The notes under the pieces were generated by a model that was not told where the DNA came from, made no database searches, and saw only the letters and a list, made by a program, of their open reading frames with translations. From positions 248,001-312,000 of the forward strand of contig CBDDLD010000004.1 in NCBI GenBank assembly GCA_965230605.1: a stretch of 64,000 bases of DNA. The letters are read 5' to 3'. Shown one piece after another: positions 8,395 through 16,650 of the stretch; positions within the stretch are counted from its first letter, which is position 1; each line of letters begins with the position of its first letter. Origin of the DNA: CBDDLD01 sp965230605 (GTDB lineage: Bacteria > Bacteroidota > Bacteroidia > Flavobacteriales > Flavobacteriaceae). The translations under genes were made by a program, and so were the position numbers.

Positions 8395-9003
8395 TTAAAG
8401 TCTATCTCTAAATTGTTCAGCATAGTCTTTTACGACATTTTTATCAAAGTAAGGTTCATTATCAATTCGTCCAATGACTGTGACGCCAGTCATTTTTTCT
8501 ATAATAGATTCTGTCGATGTGTGCTCGTCGCCACTATAAATTAAATAAGGTGTATGACCTTTATCTTGCAATACTTTCAAAGTTAGTAGTGTGTGATTTA
8601 TACTTCCCAAATAATGCCTAGATACTACTATGACTTTATCTTTAGGCTTAATAAGATCTAGTATAGTATTCTTATTGTTTAAAGGGACTAATAGCCCTCC
8701 AGCACCTTCAATAACTAGGTTGTTTTTTGTGCTTGGACGCTTAATTTTGGAGATGCTGATCATAAGTCCATCAATCTCTGCAGCAGCATGTGGACTCATA
8801 GGTGTATGCAAAGCATAACTATTATCATGAAATACAGATGTGGTATTAGACACTAAAGATTTAACGGTATACTTATCATCATGTTCTAATTCTCCGGCTT
8901 GCACAGGTTTATAATAGTCTGCTTCAAGTGCTTCTACCAAAATAGCAGCTGCTACTGTTTTACCAACATCTGTTCCTATACCAGTTACGAAATAGTTGCT
9001 CAT
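8395..9003 (-). CDS. bioD: dethiobiotin synthetase
   Basis: ATP-dependent carboxylase that closes the ureido ring on DAPA to form dethiobiotin. The product has 202 residues, a little shorter than E. coli BioD (about 225). The N-terminal P-loop is GTDVGKT (residues 10-16), followed by the conserved YYKPVQAG with the catalytic Lys, then SPHAAAE and the EGAGGLLVPL motif that contacts substrate. The start ATG overlaps the stop of the DUF2007 gene by 4 bases, so translation is coupled. It sits between bioF/DUF2007 and bioA in one operon. Cytosolic; all key motifs are intact. Confidence 0.95.
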   Translation of the reverse strand: MSNYFVTGIGTDVGKTVAAAILVEALEADYYKPVQAGELEHDDKYTVKSLVSNTTSVFHDNSYALHTPMSPHAAAEIDGLMISISKIKRPSTKNNLVIEGAGGLLVPLNNKNTILDLIKPKDKVIVVSRHYLGSINHTLLTLKVLQDKGHTPYLIYSGDEHTSTESIIEKMTGVTVIGRIDNEPYFDKNVVKDYAEQFRDRL

Positions 9004-9380
9004 TTAAATATCGTTTTACACGTATTACATATGTACTTAGTACTTTCAAAAAAAGGGAAGAGCATAAAGAATAAATTCTTTCGCTCTAGAGGGGCAATTA
9101 ATATTCTTGTTGATTCACACTTCACACAATTAATCGGGTTGCCGTTCTTATCAACTTCATAGGTTCTAATCTCATTATAAACAGCTAATGCCTTTAATGC
9201 ATGCTCTTTGGTAACAAATAATTTAACTCCGCCTATAGCTTGACTTATTAATGGATCTGAATCCACAGTTTTTTCATCTTTTAATACATTTTCTACACCC
9301 TCAGCATCTAACTTAGATTTCACCATTTGGGCTTCGGTAGAAAATTCAAAAGCATCAAGAAGTACGTAATCGCTATTCAT
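9000..9380 (-). CDS. DUF2007 domain protein with C-terminal zinc ribbon
   Basis: A small protein of 126 residues. The first 70 form a DUF2007 (putative signal-transducing) domain, recognisable from FEFSTEAQMVKSKLDAEGV and GGVKLFVTKEHALKAL. The C-terminal part has CVKCES and CNTCKT, two CxxC pairs that would bind one zinc, flanking a hydrophobic LFFMLFPFF stretch. The stop overlaps the bioD start (ATGA) and its start lies 8 bases after bioF, so it is inside the biotin operon. Whether it takes part in biotin metabolism is unknown. The family is common in Bacteroidota and has no fixed function. Confidence 0.8.
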   Translation of the reverse strand: MNSDYVLLDAFEFSTEAQMVKSKLDAEGVENVLKDEKTVDSDPLISQAIGGVKLFVTKEHALKALAVYNEIRTYEVDKNGNPINCVKCESTRILIAPLERKNLFFMLFPFFESTKYICNTCKTIFK

Positions 9381-9388
9381 AAAATGAA

Positions 9389-10522
9389 TTAAGAAACAAA
9401 GGTAGCTAACGTGCTTAAGACTTCCGAAATTTCTTGATGAGAATTATAGCTGTGTAAACAGAATCTCAAGCGCTCTTTTTCTAAGGGGACAGTCGGCGAT
9501 AGAATGGGTTTTACATCAAACCCTTTATTAATTAATTGACCAGCTATTGTTTTTACAGTTTCATTACCAGAAATAACACAGCAATGGATCGCAGAATCAC
9601 TATCAATAAAAAGTGATGTTAATCCTAAACGTACTATTTCAGACTTAAAAAAGGCAACATTTTCATGCAATACTTTTAGGGCTTCAGTTTTAGGAAGTAT
9701 CAGATAAGCACTGTTTAAAGTTACTAAAGTGTGTGGCGGTAGTGCTGTGGTATAGATGAACGAGCGACAAAAATTAACTAGATACGCTTTCAAATTTTGT
9801 GATCCTAATATGGCAGCGCCATGACACCCTATGGCTTTGCCGAAGGTGATGATTCGAGCAAAAACAGCATCTTCGATATGAAGTTCTTGAACTTTTCCTA
9901 CGCCATTTTCACCGAAAACACCAACAGCATGAGCTTCGTCAATAATAAGTCTGAAGTAATATTTCTTGCCAAGCTTTGCAAGCGCTATTAAGTCTGGAGA
10001 GTCACCATCCATAGAGAATACAGATTCAGTAACCACATAAATTTCAGATGTCCTTTGATACTTTCCGATAAGGTTTTCTAAATCAGCTAAATCATTATGC
10101 TTAAACTTATAGGATTTGGCATCACTCATTTTTAGACCATCTCTTATAGATGCGTGAATAAGTTCATCATATAATATCACATCACCACGCTGAGGTAGGG
10201 TAGAAAAGAAGCCTAGGTTAGCATCATAACCCGAGTTGAATACCAAAGCAGATTCACTATTATGAAATTCACATAATACCTTTTCAAAGATGTTATATAG
10301 ATTATGATTTCCGGACAAAAGTCGAGAGCCTGTACTTCCGTTTTGTATTATCTTATGTTTTATGAGGTACTGATGAGCATTTTCAAATAGAACTTCTGAT
10401 TTTGCGAACCCTAAATAATCGTTAGATGAAAAGTCGACCATGGATGCAGAATTGCCGAGTTGACGAAAAGCATTATTAGTCTTACGATCTTGTAGTTTTT
10501 TATTTAGTTTTTCCGGTAGCAT
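9389..10522 (-). CDS. bioF: 8-amino-7-oxononanoate synthase-like enzyme
   Basis: PLP enzyme of the alpha-oxoamine synthase family. It would join pimeloyl-ACP or -CoA with L-alanine to give KAPA, the first step of biotin ring assembly. Motifs: FSSNDYLGFA, the GSTGSRLLSGNH glycine-rich segment, DEAHAVGVFG with the PLP-ring Asp (residue 195), and the Schiff-base Lys229 in ITFGKAIGCHGA. At 377 residues it has the usual length. Close relatives include KBL and serine palmitoyltransferase, but the biotin neighbours decide for BioF. It follows a small membrane-protein gene by 6 bases and heads the biotin genes proper. No bioB, bioC or bioH is in the window. Confidence 0.93.
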   Translation of the reverse strand: MLPEKLNKKLQDRKTNNAFRQLGNSASMVDFSSNDYLGFAKSEVLFENAHQYLIKHKIIQNGSTGSRLLSGNHNLYNIFEKVLCEFHNSESALVFNSGYDANLGFFSTLPQRGDVILYDELIHASIRDGLKMSDAKSYKFKHNDLADLENLIGKYQRTSEIYVVTESVFSMDGDSPDLIALAKLGKKYYFRLIIDEAHAVGVFGENGVGKVQELHIEDAVFARIITFGKAIGCHGAAILGSQNLKAYLVNFCRSFIYTTALPPHTLVTLNSAYLILPKTEALKVLHENVAFFKSEIVRLGLTSLFIDSDSAIHCCVISGNETVKTIAGQLINKGFDVKPILSPTVPLEKERLRFCLHSYNSHQEISEVLSTLATFVS

Positions 10523-10528
10523 TTACTT

Positions 10529-11062
10529 CTATTCAATATGTACAACTTCCCCTGTTTTTCTGTATATATCTTTATCAACCCATTTATGATACCCTCTTTT
10601 TCTAGCATCTAATAAATCAATACTAAGCTTTTCAGAAAAGAAAAAAGCCTCATCAATAACTTTATCATAATCATCTAATGCAAATAATTTCAAAATTTTA
10701 TTTTTTTTATACCAAAGGTTAACCTCGTATCCATTGTCAGTGTGAAAAACAGAAATGTATTCTAAGTCTTTTAGCTGTTTCCATTTGTTTTTAATAGTGA
10801 ATCTTCCAATTTCAATACCGGTTCTTATTTTGAGTTCACTAAAATTGAGATAAGTGACAGCGGAAATTAAATATGGAATAACCATATACTTAAGCACAAA
10901 ATAACCTAAGATTATTAAGTATAGAAGGGTCTTAGTGCCACGAAACTTTGTGGTCAAAAAGTAATAGCACAAGGCAACATATACTGTTAATATAAAAGCA
11001 ACTAAAATTTTTATATATAAAGGACTTTCGGGTTCCCTAATTGTAAACTCTGGTTTTGTCAT
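10529..11062 (-). CDS. unrecognised two-helix membrane protein, first gene of biotin operon
   Basis: A 177-residue protein with two adjacent membrane helices (about residues 17-35 and 44-70) followed by a soluble domain of about 100 residues, with FTIKNKWKQLKDLEYISV and a basic C-terminus. It resembles the many small PH-like membrane proteins of Bacteroidota, but I cannot place it in a family. I chose the ATG at 11060-11062. A longer frame to 11149 has no promoter, whereas an exact -7 box ends 6 bases before this ATG, so the mRNA may be almost leaderless. The gene ends 6 bases before bioF, implying co-transcription. A link to biotin is not shown. Confidence 0.6.
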   Translation of the reverse strand: MTKPEFTIREPESPLYIKILVAFILTVYVALCYYFLTTKFRGTKTLLYLIILGYFVLKYMVIPYLISAVTYLNFSELKIRTGIEIGRFTIKNKWKQLKDLEYISVFHTDNGYEVNLWYKKNKILKLFALDDYDKVIDEAFFFSEKLSIDLLDARKRGYHKWVDKDIYRKTGEVVHIE

Positions 11063-11067
11063 TGAAG

Positions 11068-11075
11068 CAAATATA
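11068..11075 (-). promoter_or_regulatory. -7 element of the membrane protein-bioF-bioD-bioA operon
   Basis: Exact TATATTTG on the minus strand. It ends 5 bases upstream of the ATG at 11062, so the predicted start of transcription is at or next to the start codon. No clear -33 element. Confidence 0.5.
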
Positions 11076-11206
11076 CTACTCAAAAAAATATTACTCCGGA
11101 TGGCCCATAAATTATAATCTTCATTGTACTTAATTCTATTTAGAGTCAATCGAAAAACTTAACTAAAGAGCAGGCTGTAAAAGAAGTTTATATGAAAAGG
11201 ACTTCG

Positions 11207-11214
11207 TATCTTTA
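11207..11214 (+). promoter_or_regulatory. candidate -7 element and nearby inverted repeat before umuC
   Basis: TATCTTTA (7 of 8) ends 6 bases before the umuC ATG at 11221. It is preceded by a short inverted repeat GAAGT...ACTTC (about 11183-11205). That repeat would be well placed as an SOS operator, but no flavobacterial LexA site was checked. Confidence 0.35.
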
Positions 11215-11220
11215 TAATCT

Positions 11221-12477
11221 ATGTTTGCCTTAGTAGATTGTAATAACTTTTATGCGTCTTGTGAGCGGGTATTTAACCCTAATTTGCGCAATCAACCTGT
11301 TGCTATTTTAAGCAATAATGATGGTTGCGTCATATCGCGAAGTGATGAAGCTAAAGCGATGGGTCTACCAATGGCTGCTCCTATTTTTAAATGGGAGGGT
11401 TTTTGTAAAGAACATGGCATTACTGTGCTATCTTCCAATTACCCTTTATATGGTGATATGAGTAATCGTGTCATGTCTATCTTAGAACAATTTACCCCAG
11501 ATGTTGAGGTGTACAGTGTTGATGAAGCTTTTTTACAATTTAAAGGATTTGATAATCAAGATTTTGATGCTTATGGAGAAGTAGTACGAAAGCGCATTCT
11601 TAAATGGACAGGAATACCAACCTGTGTTGGGATAGCGCCCACCAAAGCATTGAGTAAAGTTGCGAATAGAGTAGCGCGGAAGTTCCCTAATAAGACGAAG
11701 GGGTCTTATGTGATCGATTCTGAAGAAAAGCGCCTAAAAGCTCTAAAATGGATAACATTAGAAGATACATGGGGAATAGGGTGGAGCCTACAAAAGCGAT
11801 TGAAAAGTGTTGGCTGTAAAACAGCCTATGATTTTACACAGTTATCTGATCAATGGGTACGTAAAACATTTTCAATTACTGAATGGAAATTAAAAAAGGA
11901 TTTAGAAGGCTTATCTAAGATTCCTTTAGATGAGAGGGAAACAAAGCGTGCTATTGCTACCACACGAAGTTTCGAATATACATTTTCAGATATCGATAAT
12001 ATAAAAGAGCGGGTATCTACATTTGCATCTAGTTGTGCTGAAAAATTACGAAAACAAGGGTCTAGCTGTCATATGATTATTGTAATGTTGAGTAGCGATC
12101 GCCATAAGAAACAATTAGAACAGCATAAGGTAAGTACACGTGTATTATTATCGTACCCTACAGATTCATCATTAATTATCAGTAATGCTGCAGTTGAAGC
12201 TGTAAAAAAGATTTATAAGAGCGGTATTAAATATAAACGTGCCGGTGTTATAGTAACAGGGTTAGTGCCTACAGAGAACCATCAATTAAATATGTTTCAC
12301 TATCAGGATCCAAGGCATAAACCACTGATGACGGCCATAGATAGTATGAATAAACGCTATAAGGATTATAAAATAAAATTAGGAAGCCAAGACCTGGAGC
12401 GCACTTGGAAAATGCGTCAGGAACGATTGTCTCCACGATATACTACAAACATTAATGAAGTTATTAAAGTAAAGTAA
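11221..12477 (+). CDS. umuC: Y-family DNA polymerase, UmuC subunit of polymerase V type
   Basis: Translesion DNA polymerase. The N-terminus MFALVDCNNFYASCERVFNP carries the first metal-binding Asp (residue 6), and YSVDEAFLQF supplies the second Asp and the Glu of the palm. An HhH-type thumb region (WGIGWSLQKRL) and the UmuC-specific C-terminal part (DSMNKRYKDYKIKLGSQ) follow. The length of 418 matches UmuC (422 in E. coli). Its stop codon shares one base with the umuD start, so they are translationally coupled. The order umuC-umuD is the reverse of E. coli. Expression is probably damage-induced through the LexA-like system, as for the family. Confidence 0.95.
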   Translation: MFALVDCNNFYASCERVFNPNLRNQPVAILSNNDGCVISRSDEAKAMGLPMAAPIFKWEGFCKEHGITVLSSNYPLYGDMSNRVMSILEQFTPDVEVYSVDEAFLQFKGFDNQDFDAYGEVVRKRILKWTGIPTCVGIAPTKALSKVANRVARKFPNKTKGSYVIDSEEKRLKALKWITLEDTWGIGWSLQKRLKSVGCKTAYDFTQLSDQWVRKTFSITEWKLKKDLEGLSKIPLDERETKRAIATTRSFEYTFSDIDNIKERVSTFASSCAEKLRKQGSSCHMIIVMLSSDRHKKQLEQHKVSTRVLLSYPTDSSLIISNAAVEAVKKIYKSGIKYKRAGVIVTGLVPTENHQLNMFHYQDPRHKPLMTAIDSMNKRYKDYKIKLGSQDLERTWKMRQERLSPRYTTNINEVIKVK

Positions 12478-12917
12478 TGATCACACAGCATTCAAAACCA
12501 CTTACGTTTTTCACACCTGAATCGTTTGAAGATTCGGGGGCTCTATTTGTTGATACCGGAATCTCAGCAGGGTTTCCTTCACCGGCTGATGATTTTAAAG
12601 AAGAACGCTTGTCTTTAGATCAAGAACTCATCAAGAATAAGGAAGCTACATTTTTTGCCAGAGTAAGTGGCCAGTCTATGATAGGGGCAGGATTAGATGA
12701 TAATGATCTTTTAGTAATAGACAGGAGTTTGGAGCCCGAACATAATAAGATTGCAGTATGCTTTGTAGATGGGGAGTTTACGGTAAAGCGTCTCAAAGTA
12801 GAAAAAGATGGCGTTTGGCTTATGCCTGAGAATGTAAATTATAAACCTATTAAGGTTACAGAAGACAATGATTTTGTGATTTGGGGAATCGTCACTAATG
12901 TGATTAAGAAAGTATAA
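12477..12917 (+). CDS. umuD: UmuD-like S24 self-cleaving protease subunit
   Basis: Regulatory partner of UmuC. On RecA-stimulated self-cleavage, UmuD converts to the form that activates polymerase V (family knowledge). The cleavage site is visible as Ala31-Gly32 in GISAGFPSP. The Ser67 nucleophile lies in SGQSM and the Lys104 base in TVKRLK, so the dyad is complete. There is no N-terminal DNA-binding domain, which separates it from LexA. At 146 residues it is typical of UmuD. It begins on the last base of the umuC stop and ends just before a strong hairpin terminator. Confidence 0.93.
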   Translation: MITQHSKPLTFFTPESFEDSGALFVDTGISAGFPSPADDFKEERLSLDQELIKNKEATFFARVSGQSMIGAGLDDNDLLVIDRSLEPEHNKIAVCFVDGEFTVKRLKVEKDGVWLMPENVNYKPIKVTEDNDFVIWGIVTNVIKKV

Positions 12918-12946
12918 AAAAACGCGAAGTAATGCTTCGCGTTTTT
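12918..12946. terminator. bidirectional intrinsic terminator between umuD and atpC
   Basis: Stem ACGCGAAG / CTTCGCGT with a short loop, flanked by A-run and T-run on both sides, so it works for umuD (plus) and atpC (minus). Confidence 0.88.
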
Positions 12947-12968
12947 CATTTATGATTTGCTATACGTA

Positions 12969-13262
12969 TTAGTCTGCTAATACAATAACTTTATTATCTT
13001 TCATTTCAATAGTCCCTGAATTGATATCTAAGGTTAACACCTTATTGTCATCATTATGTGGGACGATAGTAGCATGAAGTTCGTCAAATTCTAAGTGACT
13101 TTGAGAATGCACACGAATTTTCACAGTACCTTCTTTTAATAAAGATACTATTGGCGCGTGATCTTTAAGCATTTCAAATTCGCCATTGATTCCAGGTACA
13201 ACAACAGAATCAACTTCTGAGCTGAATAATGTTGCCTCAGGGGATACAATTTCTAAATACAT
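12969..13262 (-). CDS. atpC: F1F0 ATP synthase epsilon subunit, short form
   Basis: Central-stalk subunit of F1. The 97 residues cover only the N-terminal ten-stranded beta-sandwich: MYLEIVSPEATLFSSEVDSVVVPGINGEFEMLKDHAP matches the conserved start including the GxxGEFxxLxxHAP signature. The C-terminal two-helix domain of E. coli epsilon (138 residues), which inhibits ATP hydrolysis, is absent; the frame ends at VIVLAD. It follows atpD by 81 bases on the same strand. The other ATP synthase genes are not in the window, so atpD-atpC are a separate unit, as is usual in Flavobacteriia. Confidence 0.93.
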   Translation of the reverse strand: MYLEIVSPEATLFSSEVDSVVVPGINGEFEMLKDHAPIVSLLKEGTVKIRVHSQSHLEFDELHATIVPHNDDNKVLTLDINSGTIEMKDNKVIVLAD

Positions 13263-13271
13263 AGTCTTTTT

Positions 13272-13305
13272 AGTTTACAGTCTCTAGAGTTTACAGCTTA
13301 CAGTC
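13272..13305. repeat. short direct repeats AGTTTACAG between atpD and atpC
   Basis: AGTTTACAG occurs at 13272-13280 and 13288-13296, and TTACAGTC follows at 13298-13305. These low-complexity repeats fill part of the 81-base gap. They resemble the ACAGT/TTACAG-type repeats I recall from flavobacterial intergenic regions. No function is evident. Confidence 0.45.
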
Positions 13306-13343
13306 AATTTAAAGACTGGAGTACTGAACACTGTTGACTAAAT

Positions 13344-14852
13344 TTAGGCTTCAGCTAACATCTTCTCTCCAGCTTCAATAGCTTCCTCAATAGAACCTTT
13401 AAGGTTGAAAGCTGCTTCTGGTAAGTGATCTAATTCACCATCCATAATCATATTGAATCCTTTGATCGTTTCTTTAATGTCTACTAATACACCCGGAATT
13501 CCTGTAAATTGCTCAGCAACATGGAAAGGTTGTGATAAGAAACGTTGTACACGTCTAGCTCTACCTACAGCCATTTTATCTTCTTCAGATAATTCTTCCA
13601 TACCAAGGATAGCAATAATATCTTGTAATTCTTTGTAACGCTGTAATAACTCTTTAACTCGTTGTGCACAATCGTAATGATCATTTCCTAAGATTTCAGG
13701 AGTTAAGATACGTGATGTAGAATCTAGAGGATCCACAGCTGGGTAAATACCTAACTCAGCAATCTTACGAGATAATACTGTAGTAGCATCTAAGTGAGCA
13801 AACGTTGTAGCTGGAGCCGGATCCGTTAAATCATCCGCAGGGACATAAACCGCTTGTACAGATGTAATAGATCCTTTTTTAGTAGATGTAATACGCTCTT
13901 GCATAGCACCCATCTCTGTGGCTAGAGTAGGTTGGTATCCTACCGCAGAAGGCATACGACCTAAAAGTGCCGACACCTCAGAACCTGCTTGCGTAAAACG
14001 GAAAATATTATCAACAAAGAAAAGTACATCTTTACCTTGGCCATCACCTGCTCCATCACGGAAATACTCAGCAATTGTTAAACCAGATAATGCTACACGA
14101 GCACGTGCTCCTGGAGGCTCATTCATCTGACCGAAAACGAAAGTTGCTTTAGACTCTTTCATTACAGTTTTATCAACCTTTTGAAGATCCCAACCACCTT
14201 CTTCCATAGAGTGCATGAAATCATCACCGTATTTGATAATTCCAGACTCTAACATTTCACGAAGTAAGTCATTACCCTCACGAGTACGCTCTCCTACACC
14301 CGCAAATACAGATAAACCACCGTGTCCTTTTGCAATGTTATTAATTAATTCTTGAATAAGTACTGTCTTACCTACACCTGCACCACCGAATAAACCAATT
14401 TTACCTCCTTTTGCATAAGGCTCAATAAGGTCAATTACTTTAATACCTGTAAATAGTACTTCAGTAGATGTTGATAATTCTTCAAACTTAGGTGCTTGTC
14501 TGTGTATAGGTAAACCGTCTTTATCTGCTTTAGGCAAATTTCCTAATCCATCGATAGCATCACCAATTACATTAAATAAACGACCATACACATCTTCACC
14601 GATTGGCATTTGAATTGGCACACCAGTTGCAACAACTTCTGTTCCTCTACTTAGACCATCTGAAGAATCCATTGCAATAGTACGTACTGTATCTTCACCA
14701 ATGTGAGATTGTACCTCTAATACTAATGTTGAACCATCAGGTCTATTAATTTCTAACGAATCATAAATTTTTGGAAGCTCAGCTCCGGCAGCGAATTCTA
14801 CATCAATAACCGGCCCTACGATTTGTGCAACTTTACCTGTAACTTTTGACAT
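13344..14852 (-). CDS. atpD: F1F0 ATP synthase beta subunit
   Basis: Catalytic subunit of F1-ATPase. The P-loop is GGAGVGKT (156-163), the catalytic Glu is in GERTREGNDL (187-196), and MNEPPGARARVALSGLT and the DELSEED-like MEELSEEDK stretch follow. The length of 502 is normal for Bacteroidota (E. coli has 460). It is transcribed from its own promoter with an exact TATCTTTG box and leads the atpD-atpC unit. Membrane-peripheral, facing the cytoplasm. No anomalies. Confidence 0.98.
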   Translation of the reverse strand: MSKVTGKVAQIVGPVIDVEFAAGAELPKIYDSLEINRPDGSTLVLEVQSHIGEDTVRTIAMDSSDGLSRGTEVVATGVPIQMPIGEDVYGRLFNVIGDAIDGLGNLPKADKDGLPIHRQAPKFEELSTSTEVLFTGIKVIDLIEPYAKGGKIGLFGGAGVGKTVLIQELINNIAKGHGGLSVFAGVGERTREGNDLLREMLESGIIKYGDDFMHSMEEGGWDLQKVDKTVMKESKATFVFGQMNEPPGARARVALSGLTIAEYFRDGAGDGQGKDVLFFVDNIFRFTQAGSEVSALLGRMPSAVGYQPTLATEMGAMQERITSTKKGSITSVQAVYVPADDLTDPAPATTFAHLDATTVLSRKIAELGIYPAVDPLDSTSRILTPEILGNDHYDCAQRVKELLQRYKELQDIIAILGMEELSEEDKMAVGRARRVQRFLSQPFHVAEQFTGIPGVLVDIKETIKGFNMIMDGELDHLPEAAFNLKGSIEEAIEAGEKMLAEA

Positions 14853-14936
14853 TACTTATATGTTTTTGTTTTGCAATTATTTAAATAAGAAAAACAACTC
14901 TCGTGATTTGAAATAAACACTCTGTTTTTCGCGCTG

Positions 14937-14944
14937 CAAAGATA
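14937..14944 (-). promoter_or_regulatory. -7 promoter element of atpD-atpC
   Basis: Exact TATCTTTG on the minus strand, 84 bases before the atpD ATG, giving a leader of about 75-80 bases. Upstream is a long T-run on the transcribed strand in place of a clear TTG. Confidence 0.55.
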
Positions 14945-14993
14945 TACTTTTATTTAAAAAAAAAGCTGTTTTTTGAAGGGCTTTTTTAGATAA

Positions 14994-15024
14994 AAAAAAC
15001 ACACTCGATTTGAGTGTGTTTTCA
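14994..15024 (-). terminator. intrinsic terminator after the SGNH lipase gene
   Basis: Stem AAACACACTC / GAGTGTGTTT around GATTT, followed on the minus strand by a run of eight T. It ends the TonB receptor/SGNH lipase transcript. Confidence 0.85.
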
Positions 15025-15045
15025 TGCCTTTATTTTAATGTGTTT

Positions 15046-16632
15046 TTACTGTAGCATAGGGGAGTAAGCCACTGGGAAATCACCTGCTTTTGCGAGGTTT
15101 CCTGAAGCTTCAAAGTTAGAGCCGTAAGTAGCGTCAATAGCTCTTAAAAAGCTATTAGCCATTAAGGCATATCCTCTACCTGTTAAATGGATGCCATCTA
15201 AACTTACTAAACCACCAAAAACTAAACTGGTATTTAGATTGTATTCGTCAAAATCGATGCCTACTGTTGCTGCTTGCTCTAATATGGCATTAAGATCTAC
15301 TAATGCTAAACCATTAGTACTTGCAACAGATGAAATAGTTGCATTGTATGCACTTGTAGCATCTGCAAGCTCTTGTTGCTCAGAAGGCAACAACACCCAA
15401 GTATCTTCTAATGGGAATGTAACACCATTTACTGCTAACTGACCTGCAGTTGCTGCCGGAACACCACTATTTACTAAAAAGTCAAAATAATCTTGATTAA
15501 GAGTAGCGATAACACTAGAACTTGGTAGTGTTAATAGGTCATCAGCAGTAGCTTGTCTAGATTGCCCGAATTGATTTGCTAATAAACCAGCAGTCAGCGG
15601 ATCTAACCCTCCTCCTTGTAAGACAGGTGCTAGCTGTGCAGCTATATTAGGAATAGATTCATCATGAATTACAACCGGACTAGCCTCAGTTTCTGAGAAT
15701 ACTACTGAACGCTCAGGAACTCCTAAAAATGCATATGCTTGATTTAAAGCTGCAAACGTGGCATTTAATGTTGGGATTTGAGGTCCAAAAGCCGGATTAG
15801 ACGGATCTAAAGGATTATGTGGTACTGTAGTAAAAAAGGATAAACTTGTAATATCAGGAATATTACCAATGGCACCTCTTGACCCGTTAGCAGTTAAACC
15901 AGCTACTAAAGCATTTAATGATGCATTGAACGTTGCCGTATCTGTTATTGGGTTTGTACCGTTTCCTCCAGAAGTAGCATAACCTAAAACATCATTACCC
16001 CCTACTTCAGATATCGTGAAGAAGGTTGGATTTTGAGCAACGGCAAGCTCTAAAATTGAAGCATTAGGCGCATTACCAGTTAACCGAACAGCATAAGGAT
16101 TAGCAGCTGCAGGGAAATTGGCTAAGTTCCCATAACCTTGAGCTACCAAATGGAAGCTCTTAGCCCCAGGAACACCAAGATTATTGAAAGGTCCAACAGG
16201 GTTATTTAAAGCAATATCTGTAGTAACAGTTACAGGTCCAATAACGGATTCTAAAGGAACTGGTCCTGCACCACCAAATACTAATCTTGGATCTAAAATT
16301 CTATTTCCTGCTAGAGCAAGCCCTCCAAAGTTATCACTCATCCATGGCTGCGTGAAAGTACCGCCACCTATTTTAGCAAATTCATTTGATAGTGTATTTG
16401 GAAAAGAGTTTTGCTGACCAGCAATAAAAAGACCATTATCTGTGAAACCGGCAGTAAATGAAGCGCCGATAGCCACATAATTGGAAAAGTCTGCTGAACC
16501 AGCTGTAAGTGCCGGAAGTGGATCTGTATCAATATTATTTCTGTCTCTCAGATCCTCTAGTGTATCATTTTCACAGGCTAGGAAGCCTAGTGTTAGTATC
16601 GATAATGCTATATATTTTATATTTTTCATCAT
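15046..16632 (-). CDS. SGNH/GDSL-family lipase or esterase lipoprotein
   Basis: A 528-residue lipoprotein (lipobox LGFLAC, Cys20; acidic ENDTLED follows, consistent with surface display). The four SGNH blocks are present: nucleophile Ser58 in AIGASFTAG, Gly in NNLGVPGAKS, Asn213 in VGGNDVLG, and Asp479/His482 in LDGIHLTGRGY. The middle part is Ala/Asn-rich, as in extracellular esterases. It lies 18 bases after a TonB-dependent receptor on the same strand and shares its transcript, so the pair may release and take up an acylated substrate. The double ATG makes 16632 or 16629 equally possible starts. The substrate is not known. Confidence 0.88.
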   Translation of the reverse strand: MMKNIKYIALSILTLGFLACENDTLEDLRDRNNIDTDPLPALTAGSADFSNYVAIGASFTAGFTDNGLFIAGQQNSFPNTLSNEFAKIGGGTFTQPWMSDNFGGLALAGNRILDPRLVFGGAGPVPLESVIGPVTVTTDIALNNPVGPFNNLGVPGAKSFHLVAQGYGNLANFPAAANPYAVRLTGNAPNASILELAVAQNPTFFTISEVGGNDVLGYATSGGNGTNPITDTATFNASLNALVAGLTANGSRGAIGNIPDITSLSFFTTVPHNPLDPSNPAFGPQIPTLNATFAALNQAYAFLGVPERSVVFSETEASPVVIHDESIPNIAAQLAPVLQGGGLDPLTAGLLANQFGQSRQATADDLLTLPSSSVIATLNQDYFDFLVNSGVPAATAGQLAVNGVTFPLEDTWVLLPSEQQELADATSAYNATISSVASTNGLALVDLNAILEQAATVGIDFDEYNLNTSLVFGGLVSLDGIHLTGRGYALMANSFLRAIDATYGSNFEASGNLAKAGDFPVAYSPMLQ

Positions 16633-16650
16633 GTATTTTCTTTTTCGTTA

